A stretch of 64,000 bases of DNA from Rhodovulum kholense. Its GTDB lineage: Bacteria > Pseudomonadota > Alphaproteobacteria > Rhodobacterales > Rhodobacteraceae. The position numbers were made by a program, and so were the translations under genes. The notes beneath the pieces are model-generated. The model was not told the DNA's origin. It did not search any database and saw only the letters and a program-made list of their open reading frames with translations. Shown here piece after piece: positions 34,309 to 43,564 of this stretch (position 1 is the first letter of the stretch; every line of letters begins with the position of its first letter). Location of the stretch: the NCBI RefSeq assembly GCF_003053725.1, contig NZ_QAYC01000005.1, positions 1 to 64,000 of the forward strand, given 5' to 3'.

Positions 34309-34917
34309 ATGCGGATCTTCGGAACGATCCTCGCGGGCGGGCAGGGGCGGCGGCTCGGGGGCCGCGACAAGGCGCTGGTCGAACTTGGCGGGCAGACGCT
34401 GTTGGCGCGGGTGGCCGAGCGGCTGGAGCCTCAGGTCGAACGGCTGGCGCTCAGCGCAAACGGCCCGGCCGGGGCCTACCGGACGGCCGGGCTGGGCCCG
34501 GGCGCGGCGGTGCTGCCCGATCCGCCGCCGGGCGATCTGGGGCCGCTTGCGGGGGTGCTGGCCGGGCTCGACTGGGCCGCGGCGCATGGGGCCGACTGGC
34601 TGGTGACCGCGGCCATCGACACGCCGTTCCTGCCCTGCGATCTGGTGCCGCGCCTGCTGCTGGCGGCCGAGACCGCGGGCACTGGGCTTGCGATGGCGGC
34701 CAGCGGCGGGCGGCGCCATCCGACCGCATCGCTCTGGCCCGTGGGGCTTCGCGACGAGCTTGCCGCCGAGGTCGCGGGCGGGCTGCGCAAGCTTGGCGTC
34801 TTCGGTGCGGCGCGCGGCGCGGCCCTGGCCGATTTCGCGACCGTGCCCGGCCCCGACCCGTTCTTCAACGTCAACACGCCCGAGGATCTGGCGACGGCCG
34901 AGGCGGCACTGGCATGA
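34309..34917 (+). CDS. mobA: Molybdenum cofactor guanylyltransferase MobA
   Basis: Transfers GMP from GTP to molybdopterin to make the guanine dinucleotide cofactor of DMSO-reductase-family enzymes. The start at 34309 follows GGAGG. The 202-residue nucleotidyltransferase has GTILAGGQGRRLGGRDKALVELGG (GTP-binding), then DLGPLAGVLAGLDWAAA and the metal Asp in TAAIDTPFLPCDLV, then GRRHPTASLWPV and FFNVNTPEDL. Length is normal. It overlaps the next gene by 4 bp (ATGA). Confidence 0.94.
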   Translation: MRIFGTILAGGQGRRLGGRDKALVELGGQTLLARVAERLEPQVERLALSANGPAGAYRTAGLGPGAAVLPDPPPGDLGPLAGVLAGLDWAAAHGADWLVTAAIDTPFLPCDLVPRLLLAAETAGTGLAMAASGGRRHPTASLWPVGLRDELAAEVAGGLRKLGVFGAARGAALADFATVPGPDPFFNVNTPEDLATAEAALA

Positions 34918-35846
34918 GCGTTTTGGATACGGTCATCATGGCCGACTGGTCGGCCCGGTCCGGCCCCTCGCCGGCCCGTCCCTCGGCCGATGCGATCTGG
35001 ATCGCGGTCGCGCGCCGAGGCTCGACGACCGCCACGGCCTATTTCCGCACCCGCGCCACCGCCGAGGCGGCGCTGGCCGACCTTCTGGACGGCGAGCTCC
35101 ACGCGGGGCGCCGGGCGCTTCTGGGGGCCGATTTCGCCTTCGGCTATCCGGCGGGCTTTGCCCCGGCGCTGACCGGCACCGCTTCGGCCCGCGCGGTCTG
35201 GGCCTGGGTCGCGGACCGGCTGGAGGACCGTCCGGACAACTGCAACAGCCGTTTCGAGCTGGCCGATGCGATCAATGCCGCCCTGCCCGGAGGTGGCCCC
35301 TTCTGGGGCTGTCCGGCGGCCCTCGGCACGCGGCTGACGGATCTCACGACCACGCGTCCGGCTGACATCGTCTTCGCACCGCATCGCCGGGTCGAGCGGC
35401 TGCTGCGTGATCGTGGCGGGCCGGGGCGGGCCGTCAAGAGCGTCTGGCAGCTTTACGGTGCGGGGGCGGTCGGTTCGCAGGTGCTGGTCGGGCTGCCCAT
35501 GCTGCACCGGCTGGCCGGGCGGTTCGGGGCCGATCTGGCGGTCTGGCCGTTCGAGCCGACCGGAGCGACGGAGGCGCCCCTGACCCTCGCCGAGATCTAT
35601 CCCGCGATGATCGGCCCGGAGGTGGCCGAGGCGCTGGCGGCCCGGCCCGGACAGATCCTCGACGAGCTGCAGATGCGACTGATGGCCGAGGCGGTGCTGG
35701 CGGCCAGCAGCGTGGGCACGCTCGAGGCGCTGCTGGACGTGCCGGCCGGCGCCGATCTGGCGGAAGAGGCCTGGATTCTCGGGGCGAGCGCCCCCGAGGC
35801 CTTGCGCGCCGGGGCGAAGGCGTCCCTCAGCCGAACATGCCGGTGA
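34914..35846 (+). CDS. Conserved hypothetical protein, RNase H-like (DUF429-like), coupled to mobA
   Basis: Protein of 310 residues starting at the ATGA overlap with mobA. It begins VIMADWSARSGPS, continues with LLGADFAFGYPAGFAPAL, and has LTLAEIYPAM near residue 225. Asp in a first strand, an aspartate in a DFAFGYP strand and a late Glu in EIYP is the layout of predicted RNase H-fold nucleases of the DUF429 type. I cannot confirm the family. Co-translation with mobA suggests a role near molybdenum cofactor metabolism, and some annotations name it only by that neighbour. The 3' end overlaps the converging gene by 20 bp. Confidence 0.7.
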   Translation: MSVLDTVIMADWSARSGPSPARPSADAIWIAVARRGSTTATAYFRTRATAEAALADLLDGELHAGRRALLGADFAFGYPAGFAPALTGTASARAVWAWVADRLEDRPDNCNSRFELADAINAALPGGGPFWGCPAALGTRLTDLTTTRPADIVFAPHRRVERLLRDRGGPGRAVKSVWQLYGAGAVGSQVLVGLPMLHRLAGRFGADLAVWPFEPTGATEAPLTLAEIYPAMIGPEVAEALAARPGQILDELQMRLMAEAVLAASSVGTLEALLDVPAGADLAEEAWILGASAPEALRAGAKASLSRTCR

Positions 35847-36906
35847 CCCGGCCCAGCAGCATGAAGGCGCGCGCGGTGCGGGTTTCGGCCAGGTCGTTGA
35901 GCTCCTGATCGCTGGCCGCGGCCTCGAATTCGACCAGAACCCGGTCGAACTGGCGCAGGAAATGGTGCGCCACGTCGCGGAAGATCGGGTCCTTCTTCAT
36001 GCGCGCGGCGGTCAGCGCCAGACAGGACCGGTCGCGCACGCCGCCCAGCGCCGAGACCGGCAGCCCGCGCTCGCCCTGCGCGAATCGGCGCCAGATCTCG
36101 GGACGCGCCCGGTCGGGATGCAGATCGTCCATGTAGATCCCCTCTTCGCTGAGAAGGGTCAGGATGTCCTGGGCCGAGCGCACCAGCTTGGACGCGGTGC
36201 GATCCTCGAGCGCCCGGCGCAGCGCGCGGAACCCGGCGCGGTCCGAGGTGTCCTCGGGGAAGTTCAGCGCCCGGACGAATTCCTCGGTGCTCAGCGGGCG
36301 GACCGAATCCTCGGGTACCGTGCCGAGGGCCAGCCGCGGCTGATCGTCGGGCGGCGTCTTCGACGGAGGGGCGGGGGGAGCTGTGCGGGGGGCGGACGCG
36401 CGGGGCAGGGCCTTGGTCGACAGGCTCTGCGGCACCTGGACCTCGGCGATCTCGACGGCCCGGTCGCGCCGGGTTGCGAAGGTCGCGATCGCGTCCTGGG
36501 TTTCGCGCTGGGCGCGGGCCAGATCGTCGATCCGTTTTTCCATCGAGGGGCGGACATCCATGCCCGCGCCCTGCTGTTGCGCCAGATAGGCCTGGCGAAG
36601 CGAGTCGACCGTCGCCTGCAGCCGCGCCGATTCCTGGCGCAGCACCCGTGCCGAGCGCGCGCCCTGCGCCACCACCCAGATCAGCCCGACCGGCAGCGTC
36701 AGCGCCAGCACCGTGACCGCCGTGCCAAGCGCGCCACCCCCGGTGCCGGGAACCCCGTCCGCACTGGCCAGCAGCGCGCCCGAAAGCCCCAGCCAGGTGA
36801 CGCTCAGCACGCCGGCGGCGATCTCGATCCGCGACAGGCCGCCCTCGCGGCGGTGTCCCGCGAAGGCGGCCAGATCGAACGGCTTGTCCTTGTCCCTTTC
36901 CGCCAT
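35827..36906 (-). CDS. Membrane-anchored coiled-coil protein of unknown function
   Basis: Protein of 359 residues. A basic N-terminus and two hydrophobic segments (about 27-48 and 60-80) are followed by a coiled coil (SARVLRQESARLQATVDSLRQ), a Pro/Ala-rich linker (about 165-195) and a soluble helical C-terminal domain (about 205-359). The soluble domain contains STEEFVRALNFPED and LVEFEAAASDQELNDLAETR. It is a Rhodobacterales-type hypothetical with no function I recognise. It starts 23 bp downstream of the greA stop on the same strand, so it may be in the greA operon. Confidence 0.75.
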   Translation of the reverse strand: MAERDKDKPFDLAAFAGHRREGGLSRIEIAAGVLSVTWLGLSGALLASADGVPGTGGGALGTAVTVLALTLPVGLIWVVAQGARSARVLRQESARLQATVDSLRQAYLAQQQGAGMDVRPSMEKRIDDLARAQRETQDAIATFATRRDRAVEIAEVQVPQSLSTKALPRASAPRTAPPAPPSKTPPDDQPRLALGTVPEDSVRPLSTEEFVRALNFPEDTSDRAGFRALRRALEDRTASKLVRSAQDILTLLSEEGIYMDDLHPDRARPEIWRRFAQGERGLPVSALGGVRDRSCLALTAARMKKDPIFRDVAHHFLRQFDRVLVEFEAAASDQELNDLAETRTARAFMLLGRVTGMFG

Positions 36907-36929
36907 GCCAGCGGTCCCGTCCGGTGATG

Positions 36930-37400
36930 TCAGATGTAGCGGATGCTCAGAACTTCGTAGCTGCGCTCGCCGCCCGGCGTGCGCACCTCGACGCTGTCGC
37001 CTTCCTCCTTGCCGATCAGCGCGCGGGCCAGAGGCGACTTGATGTTCAGCAGGCCCCGCTCGATATCGGCCTCGGCCTCGCCGACGATCTGGTAGGTCTT
37101 CTCTTCGTCGGTATCCTCGTCGACCAGCGTCACAGTCGCGCCGAACTTGATCGCGCCCGACAGCTTGGCCGGGTCGATCACATCGGCCCGCGACAGCAGG
37201 CCCTCGAGCTCCTTGATGCGGCCCTCGATGAAGCTCTGCTTTTCGCGCGCGGCGTGGTATTCGGCGTTCTCCGACAGGTCGCCATGCTCGCGTGCTTCGG
37301 CGATGGCCCGGATCACGGCGGGACGCTCGACGCTTTTCAGCGCCTTGAGTTCTTCGTCGAGCGCGGTGTAGCCCGCGCGGGTCATGGGTATCTTTTCCAT
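36930..37400 (-). CDS. greA: Transcription elongation factor GreA
   Basis: Rescues backtracked RNA polymerase by stimulating transcript cleavage. The start at 37400 ([19 protein letters not shown]) is the universal GreA N-terminus; the frame extends 55 codons upstream into intergenic DNA. The 156-residue protein has the coiled-coil domain with the tip acidic region ([20 protein letters not shown]) and a C-terminal FKBP-like domain ([38 protein letters not shown]). Everything expected is present. Confidence 0.96.
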   Translation of the reverse strand: MEKIPMTRAGYTALDEELKALKSVERPAVIRAIAEAREHGDLSENAEYHAAREKQSFIEGRIKELEGLLSRADVIDPAKLSGAIKFGATVTLVDEDTDEEKTYQIVGEAEADIERGLLNIKSPLARALIGKEEGDSVEVRTPGGERSYEVLSIRYI

Positions 37401-37716
37401 AGGACTCTTCGGACAGTTCACGGAACGGAATGCAGACCCCGCGGGTCCGCTTTCACGAGTAGGTCGGTCTACCCTGACCGGAGTGCGGGAGCAATTGCAA
37501 TAGGCGAAAGATCTGCGGTTGCGCAGAGCCCTGCGCAGGCATCGGGCCGCCGATGGAGGCCTCAATGGGGGCGCCGGGGCGACTATTCATTTTCTTGTGC
37601 CGCGCCGCCGCGAAATGATGTTGCCGAACAATTGAATTGACGGCCCGGCTGAGTTAACGGTTTGCGGACTGCATTCAGCCAGGGCGGCCGGTGCGCCGGC
37701 CGAGAAGGGTAATCGC
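37401..37716. other. Divergent promoter region between greA and ETF-QO
   Basis: 316 bp without a gene. The half towards ETF-QO is AT-richer (AACAATTGAATTGACGG at about 37627-37643, then GAGTTAACGG), a plausible promoter zone, but I cannot assign -35 and -10 boxes. No recognised RNA or repeat. Confidence 0.4.
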
Positions 37717-39366
37717 ATGGCCGAGATCGAACGGGAATCGATGGAATACGACGTGGTGATCGTGGGAGCCGGGCCCTCGGGGCTTTCGGCGGCGATCCGC
37801 CTGAAGGAACTCGATCCCGATCTGTCGGTCGTCGTGCTCGAGAAGGGGTCGGAGGTCGGCGCGCATATCCTGTCGGGCGCGGTGCTCGACCCGATCGGGC
37901 TGAAGGCGCTGTTTCCCGACTGGAAGGAGCGCGGCGCGCCGGTCTCGGTGCCGGTCAAGGAGGACAATTTCGTCTTTCTCGGCAAAAGCGGCAGCCTGCG
38001 CTTTCCCAACTGGCTGATGCCGCCCTTGATGTCGAACCACGGCAAGTACATCGTCTCGATGGGCAATGTCTGCCGCTGGCTGGCCGAACAGGCCGAGGCG
38101 CTGGGGGTCGAGATCTTCCCCGGCATGGCCTGTTCGGAACTGGTCTGGGGCGAGGACGGCGCGGTCAAGGGCGTCGTCGCGGGCGAATTCGGGCGGCAGG
38201 CCGACGGTACGCCGGGGCCGAATTACGAGCCGGGGATGGAACTGCACGGCAAGTATGTCTTCATCGCCGAGGGCGTGCGCGGTTCGCTCGCCAAGCAGAT
38301 CATCGCGAAATACGACCTCTCGAAGGGCCGCGACCCGCAGAAATACGGGCTCGGCATGAAAGAGGTCTGGGAAATCGACCCCAAGAAGCACAGGGAAGGC
38401 ACCGTCACCCATACCATGGGCTGGCCGCTGAACGGCAATGGCGGCGGCGGGTCTTTCATCTACCACGCCGAGAACAACCAGATCTTCATCGGCTTCGTGG
38501 TGCACCTGAACTACCGGAACCCGCATCTTTTCCCCTACATGGAATTCCAGCGCTTCAAGCATCACCCGATGGTGGCCGAGCTGCTGGAGGGCGGCAAGCG
38601 CGTGGCCTATGGCGCGCGGGCGATCTCGGAGGGCGGCTATCAGTCGATCCCGCAGGCGGCCTTCCCGGGCGGGGTTCTGCTGGGCTGTTCGGCCGGGCTG
38701 GTGAACGTGCCGCGGATCAAGGGCAACCACAATGCCATGATGTCGGGGATCGAGGCCGCCAAGGCCGCGGTCGCCGCGATCAAGGCGGGGCGCGCGGGCG
38801 ATGTGCTTGCCGATTATGACGACGCGCTGCATGCGGGCGACATCGCCAGGGACCTGAAGAAGGTGCGCAACGTCAAGCCGCTCTGGTCGAGATATGGCGG
38901 CTTCCTCGCGACGATGCTGGGCGGGTTCGACATGTGGGTCGCGCATCTGACCGGTTGGAACCCGCTTGGCACCATCCATCACGACAAGACCGATGCCGAG
39001 GCGACCGGCAAGGCCGCCGATTTCCCGAAGATCGACTACCCGAAACCCGACGGCAAGATCAGCTTCGACCGGCTGACCAACGTGGCCTTCTCCTTCACCA
39101 ATCACGAGGAAAGCCAGCCTTGCCACCTGCGGCTGGCCGATCCCGCGATCCCGGTGCAGGTCAACCTGCCGCAATTCGCCGAACCCGCGCAGCGCTATTG
39201 CCCGGCCGGGGTCTACGAGGTGGTCGACGAGGGGCAGGACCCGCGCTTCGTGATCAATTTCCAGAACTGCGTGCATTGCAAGACCTGCGACATCAAGGAC
39301 CCGAACCAGAACATCACCTGGGTCACGCCGCAGGGCGGCGACGGGCCGAACTACCCCAACATGTGA
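37717..39366 (+). CDS. Electron transfer flavoprotein-ubiquinone oxidoreductase
   Basis: Passes electrons from reduced ETF, fed by acyl-CoA dehydrogenases, to ubiquinone at the inner membrane. The 549-residue protein is the normal length. FAD-binding is at YDVVIVGAGPSGLSAAIRL near the N-terminus. A ubiquinone-binding and amphipathic region lies in the middle (HTMGWPLNGNGGGGSF). The C-terminal 4Fe-4S domain has YCPAGVYE and INFQNCVHCKTCDIKDP. It works with dehydrogenases such as the one at 29485. An alternative ATG 24 bases downstream is possible, but this start is closer to AGAAGGG. Confidence 0.96.
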   Translation: MAEIERESMEYDVVIVGAGPSGLSAAIRLKELDPDLSVVVLEKGSEVGAHILSGAVLDPIGLKALFPDWKERGAPVSVPVKEDNFVFLGKSGSLRFPNWLMPPLMSNHGKYIVSMGNVCRWLAEQAEALGVEIFPGMACSELVWGEDGAVKGVVAGEFGRQADGTPGPNYEPGMELHGKYVFIAEGVRGSLAKQIIAKYDLSKGRDPQKYGLGMKEVWEIDPKKHREGTVTHTMGWPLNGNGGGGSFIYHAENNQIFIGFVVHLNYRNPHLFPYMEFQRFKHHPMVAELLEGGKRVAYGARAISEGGYQSIPQAAFPGGVLLGCSAGLVNVPRIKGNHNAMMSGIEAAKAAVAAIKAGRAGDVLADYDDALHAGDIARDLKKVRNVKPLWSRYGGFLATMLGGFDMWVAHLTGWNPLGTIHHDKTDAEATGKAADFPKIDYPKPDGKISFDRLTNVAFSFTNHEESQPCHLRLADPAIPVQVNLPQFAEPAQRYCPAGVYEVVDEGQDPRFVINFQNCVHCKTCDIKDPNQNITWVTPQGGDGPNYPNM

Positions 39367-39584
39367 GAATTTTACCGGGGCCCGACGCGGCCCCGGCATC
39401 GACGCGCGGCGCAGGGGTCGGATGGCTTCTGCGCCGCCGGTCTTTCGGGCCGGGCGCCCGCAGGGGGCCGCGACTGTCACATCCGCGCGACGGCAGGGGC
39501 CTTTGCGCCTCGCCCTGGCGCCGGTCCATTGCCTTGGACGGTTCGCGGCTCTACCCTGCCGTCCAAACGAACAGGAGTGCATTC

Positions 39585-41294
39585 TTGGCCAAATCGCTGC
39601 CGCGCCTTGCCGCCCTGGCCATTCTGGGGCTTGCCGCGCTGAACACGGCGGCCCCCGCCCGGGCCGATCTGGGGGTGTCCGGTCCGTATCTGGCCGCCCG
39701 CCAGGCGAGCTTCCTCAGCGACTACCGTGCTGCGGCGGCCTATTACACCGAGGCGCTGGTCAGCGATCCGTCGAATCCGCGGCTGCTGGAAAACGCCATG
39801 ACAGCGCTTGTGGGACTTGGCGAGGTCGAGAAGGCGGTGCCCATCGCCCGCCGGATCGAGACGCTGGGCAATCCCGACCAGCTGGCCAATCTGGTGCTGA
39901 TGGCCGATCAGATGAAGCAGGGCCAGTTCGACCGGGTGATCGCCGATCTCGATGCCGGGCGGCAGACCGCGCCGCTGGTCGACGGGCTGATCCGCGCCTG
40001 GGCCGAGTTCGGGCAGGGCCGCATGACCGACGCGCTGGCGGCCTTCGACGCGGCCTCGGCGCAGTCGGGCATCAAGGCCTTCGGGCTGTATCACAAGGCG
40101 CTGGCGCTGGCCGCTGTCGGCGATTTCGAAGGCGCCGACACCATCTTTTCGGGCGAGGCCGAGGGGCCGCTCCGGGCCACGCGGCGGGGCGTGCTGGCCC
40201 ATGCCGAGGTGCTGAGCCAGCTTGAACGCAACGACGACGCCATCGAGCTGATCGACGCGGCCTTCGGCACCGAGGTCGATCCGGGCGTCGCCGCGCTGCG
40301 CGCCCGTCTGGCCGAGGGCGATGCACTGCCCTTCGACGTGATCGACGGCGCGGCCCAGGGCGCGGCCGAGGTGTTCTTCACCGTCGCCAGCGCGCTGAAC
40401 GGCGATGCGCTGGACGGCTATACCCTGCTTTACGCGCGGCTGGCCCAGTTTCTCGCGCCGAAGAATGCCGATGCGATCCTGCTGTCGGCGGGGCTGCTCG
40501 AGGCGCAGGAGCGCTACGAGCTGGCGACCGAGGCTTATGCCGCCGTGCCGAAGGACGACCCGGCCTTCTATGCCGCCGAACTGGGGCGCGCCGAGGCGAT
40601 GCGCCATGCGGGCGATGTCGACGGCGCCATCGAGACCCTGCGCGGTCTGGCGGCGACCTATCCGGATGTGGCCATCGTCCATGTCACGCTGGGCGACGCG
40701 CTGCGCAGCCAAGAACGCTTTGCCGACGCGCTCAAGGCCTATGACGCGGCCATCGCGCTGTTCGACGAACCGGCACGCGGGCAGTGGATCGTCTATTACG
40801 CCCGGGGCATCTCGCATGAGCGGCTGGATCAGTGGCCCGAGGCCGAGGCCGATTTCCGCAAGGCGCTGGAGTTGGAACCCGACCAGCCGCAGGTGCTGAA
40901 CTATCTGGGCTATTCCTATGTCGAGATGAACACCAATCTCGACGAGGCCATGTCGATGATCGAGCGCGCGGTCGCGGCCCGGCCCGATGACGGCTATATC
41001 ACCGACAGTCTGGGCTGGGGGCTTTACAAGCTGGGCCGGTATCAGGAGGCCGTCCCGCATATGGAGCGTGCGGCCGCGCTGATGCCGGTCGATCCCGTCG
41101 TCAACGACCATCTGGGCGATGTCTACTGGGCGGTGGGCCGGAAGGTCGAGGCGCAGTTCCAGTGGCACCGGGCGCTCTCTTTCGGCCCCGATGAGGCGGA
41201 GGCCGAGCGCATCCGCAAGAAGCTCGAGGTCGGGCTCGACAAGGTCCTGAAGGACGAGGGCGCGCCGCCGCTTCGGGCTGCCAATGACGGTTGA
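39585..41294 (+). CDS. TPR-repeat protein, exported (TTG start)
   Basis: Start TTG at 39585: CAGGAGTG lies 7 bases upstream and the resulting N-terminus is a proper signal peptide ([27 protein letters not shown]). Any upstream ATG would place 200 codons of shadow sequence before it. The mature protein, about 540 residues, is built of tetratricopeptide repeats, clearest at [40 protein letters not shown] and the three units after it. Likely a periplasmic or envelope scaffold. Partners unknown. It overlaps ispE by 11 bp. Confidence 0.88.
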   Translation: MAKSLPRLAALAILGLAALNTAAPARADLGVSGPYLAARQASFLSDYRAAAAYYTEALVSDPSNPRLLENAMTALVGLGEVEKAVPIARRIETLGNPDQLANLVLMADQMKQGQFDRVIADLDAGRQTAPLVDGLIRAWAEFGQGRMTDALAAFDAASAQSGIKAFGLYHKALALAAVGDFEGADTIFSGEAEGPLRATRRGVLAHAEVLSQLERNDDAIELIDAAFGTEVDPGVAALRARLAEGDALPFDVIDGAAQGAAEVFFTVASALNGDALDGYTLLYARLAQFLAPKNADAILLSAGLLEAQERYELATEAYAAVPKDDPAFYAAELGRAEAMRHAGDVDGAIETLRGLAATYPDVAIVHVTLGDALRSQERFADALKAYDAAIALFDEPARGQWIVYYARGISHERLDQWPEAEADFRKALELEPDQPQVLNYLGYSYVEMNTNLDEAMSMIERAVAARPDDGYITDSLGWGLYKLGRYQEAVPHMERAAALMPVDPVVNDHLGDVYWAVGRKVEAQFQWHRALSFGPDEAEAERIRKKLEVGLDKVLKDEGAPPLRAANDG

Positions 41295-42123
41295 GGCCTT
41301 CGCGCCCGCCAAGATCAACCTGACCCTGCATGTCACCGGACAGCGGGCCGACGGCTATCACCTGCTCGACAGTCTGGTGGTCTTCGCCGATATCGGCGAC
41401 CGGCTGACGCTGGAGCGGGCCGAAGACCTCAGCCTTTCGGTCAGCGGCCCGCGCGCCGGCGGCGTGCCGGTGGACGGGCGCAATCTGGTGCTGAAGGCGG
41501 CGGCGCTGTTTGGTCCCGGGCCGGGCGCTGCGATCCGGCTCGACAAGCGGCTGCCGGCGGCGGCGGGCATCGGCGGCGGGTCCTCCGACGCGGCGGCGGC
41601 GCTGCGCGGTCTGGCCGCGCTCTGGGGCCGGGATCTGCCCGGGCCCGAGGCGGTTCTGTCGCTGGGCGCCGATGTGCCGGTCTGTCTGGCGCCGGGGCCG
41701 GTCCGGATGCGTGGGGTCGGCGAAGAGATCCTGCCCGCGCCCGCCTTGCCCGATTTCGGTCTGATGCTGGTCAATCCCGGCGTCGAGGTGCCAACGCCCG
41801 CCGTCTTCAAGGGCCTCGTCCGCAAGGACAACGCGCCGATGCCCGACCTGCCCAACTGGACCTCGGCCGCCGTGCTTGCCGAATGGCTTGCAGGCCAGCG
41901 CAACGATCTGGAGCCGCCCGCCCGGGCCGAGGCGCCGGTGATCGGCGAGGTGCTGGCGGCGATCGCGGCGAGCCCGGGATGCCTTCTGGCGCGGATGTCG
42001 GGGTCGGGTGCGACCTGCTTCGGGATCTACCCCGGCCGCGCCGCCGCCGAGCACGCCGCCATCCTGCTGCGCGAGTCCCGGCCCGGCTGGTGGGTCGAGG
42101 CCGGAGCGCCCTATACGCTGTAG
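41284..42123 (+). CDS. ispE: 4-diphosphocytidyl-2-C-methyl-D-erythritol kinase IspE
   Basis: Phosphorylates CDP-methylerythritol in the non-mevalonate isoprenoid pathway. The 279-residue GHMP kinase has [31 protein letters not shown] at the start, the ATP-binding loop [18 protein letters not shown], and [14 protein letters not shown] near the end. Length and motifs are typical. It overlaps the TPR gene by 11 bp, so they are co-expressed. A polyprenyl diphosphate synthase lies just beyond on the other strand. Confidence 0.95.
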   Translation: MTVEAFAPAKINLTLHVTGQRADGYHLLDSLVVFADIGDRLTLERAEDLSLSVSGPRAGGVPVDGRNLVLKAAALFGPGPGAAIRLDKRLPAAAGIGGGSSDAAAALRGLAALWGRDLPGPEAVLSLGADVPVCLAPGPVRMRGVGEEILPAPALPDFGLMLVNPGVEVPTPAVFKGLVRKDNAPMPDLPNWTSAAVLAEWLAGQRNDLEPPARAEAPVIGEVLAAIAASPGCLLARMSGSGATCFGIYPGRAAAEHAAILLRESRPGWWVEAGAPYTL

Positions 42124-42180
42124 CGGCGGGTTTCCCGCGAAAGCTCCCGGCGCGCCCCCAGGGCGGGCGCCTCGCTTGTC

Positions 42181-42216
42181 GATCCGGACTGACGGGGCGA
42201 TCCAGACTGACGGGGC
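42181..42216 (+). repeat. 18-bp tandem repeat, two units
   Basis: GATCCGGACTGACGGGGC (42181-42198) is followed directly by GATCCAGACTGACGGGGC (42199-42216), one mismatch. It lies in the gap between converging ispE and the polyprenyl synthase gene. Probably slippage; no function evident. Confidence 0.8.
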
Positions 42217-42282
42217 GCCGAAAAGCAAAACGGCGCGGGCCGGACCAGCGCGCGCCGTATCGTCAAGCCCTGTCGGGCCCGG

Positions 42283-43284
42283 TCAGCTGATCCGGGCCAC
42301 CACGTAATCGGCCAGATCCGACAGCATGTCGCGGATCTCGTGTTCGGGTAGCAGGCTCAGCGCCTCCTTGGCGCGCGCGGTCCAGGCCAGCGCCTCCTGC
42401 CGGGTCGCCTCGATGGCGCCGTGTTTCGCCATCAGCCCCAGCGCATGCTCCAGATCGCCCTCGCGCTGGTCGCCCTTCTCGATGGTGCGCGCCCAGAAGG
42501 CGCGCTCTTCGGCATCGGCGGCGGCGATGGTCTTGATGATCGGCAGCGTCAGCTTCCGTTCGCGGAAATCGTCGCCGACATTCTTGCCGGTCGAGGCCGC
42601 GTCGCCCGCCACATCCAGCAGGTCGTCGACGATCTGGAAGCCCACGCCCAGCGCGTCGCCATAGGTGTAAAGCGCCTTGACCTGTTCCTCGGGCATCCCC
42701 GCGATCACGCCGCCGACCTCGGTCGCCGCCGCGAACAGTGCTGCGGTCTTGCCGCGCACGACCTTCAGATAGATCTCCTCGGTGGTCGACAGATCCCGCG
42801 CGGCGGTCAGCTGCAGCACCTCGCCTTCGGCGATCACCGCGGCCGCGTTCGACAGGATGTCGAGCACCTGCAGATTGCCCGGCGCCACCATAAGCTGGAA
42901 CGAGCGGGCGAAAAGATAATCGCCGACCAGAACCGAGGACTTGTTGTCCCACAGCAGGTTGGCCGTCGGCCGCCCGCGGCGCTGGCCGCTTTCGTCCACC
43001 ACGTCGTCATGCAGAAGCGTCGCGGTATGGATGAACTCGACCGTGCTGGCCAGATAGATGTGATAGGGCCCGTCATAGCCGCACATCCGGGCCGCCGCGA
43101 TGGTCAGCATCGGCCGCAGCCGCTTGCCGCCCGCGCCCACCAGATGCGCCGCGACCTCGTCGATGCGGGGCGCGTATTCCGAGGTCATCCGCTCGCGGAT
43201 CAGACGGTCGACGGCGGCCATCTCTTCGGACAGCACTGCGGCCAGACGTTCGTGCGGTTTGGTAACGGCGTTGTCCAAGCCCAT
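42283..43284 (-). CDS. Polyprenyl diphosphate synthase (octa/decaprenyl type)
   Basis: Extends isoprenyl diphosphates to the side chain of ubiquinone. The start at 43284 (MGLDNAVTKPHERLAAVL) is the usual N-terminus; the frame continues 51 codons upstream into the divergent gap. The 333-residue all-helical enzyme has the first aspartate-rich motif LLHDDVVDESGQRRG, the second in FQIVDDLLDVAGD, and GGKRLRPMLT. Chain length cannot be read with certainty; Rhodobacteraceae normally make ubiquinone-10. Divergent from the DUF2007 gene. Confidence 0.93.
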   Translation of the reverse strand: MGLDNAVTKPHERLAAVLSEEMAAVDRLIRERMTSEYAPRIDEVAAHLVGAGGKRLRPMLTIAAARMCGYDGPYHIYLASTVEFIHTATLLHDDVVDESGQRRGRPTANLLWDNKSSVLVGDYLFARSFQLMVAPGNLQVLDILSNAAAVIAEGEVLQLTAARDLSTTEEIYLKVVRGKTAALFAAATEVGGVIAGMPEEQVKALYTYGDALGVGFQIVDDLLDVAGDAASTGKNVGDDFRERKLTLPIIKTIAAADAEERAFWARTIEKGDQREGDLEHALGLMAKHGAIEATRQEALAWTARAKEALSLLPEHEIRDMLSDLADYVVARIS

Positions 43285-43338
43285 GGCGGCCTCGTCTCTT
43301 GCTCGACAACGGGGCGGCTGTGCCCTTAATTCGCTGTC

Positions 43339-43560
43339 ATGAAAGAACTCGTTCGCACCAACGACCCGACACTCGTGGCCTTTGTCTCGGCGCTTCTTCA
43401 GGGCGAGGAGATAGACTGCTTTCATATGGATGTCCACATGAGCGTGCTTGAGGGATCGCTAGGCGTTTTGCCGCGCCGGATCATGGTGGCCGACCGCGAT
43501 CTGTTTCGTGCCCGCGCGGTGCTGCGCGACAACGGCATCCCCTGCGGCGACGAAAGCTGA
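43339..43560 (+). CDS. DUF2007-type small protein
   Basis: 73 residues: MKELVRTNDPTLVAFVSALLQGEEIDCFHMDVHMSVLE... with RRIMVADRDLFRARAVLRDNG at the end. This is the typical fold of DUF2007, sometimes called putative signal-transducing protein and structurally PII-like. No experimentally known role. It is followed 4 bp later by a methyltransferase gene with a GTG start; this pairing is common in the group. Confidence 0.85.
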   Translation: MKELVRTNDPTLVAFVSALLQGEEIDCFHMDVHMSVLEGSLGVLPRRIMVADRDLFRARAVLRDNGIPCGDES

Positions 43561-43564
43561 TCCG

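Noticed and set aside
37675-39582. A 635-codon minus-strand open frame over ETF-QO
   Set aside because: ETF-QO on the plus strand is complete and unmistakable; the antisense frame has no recognisable feature.
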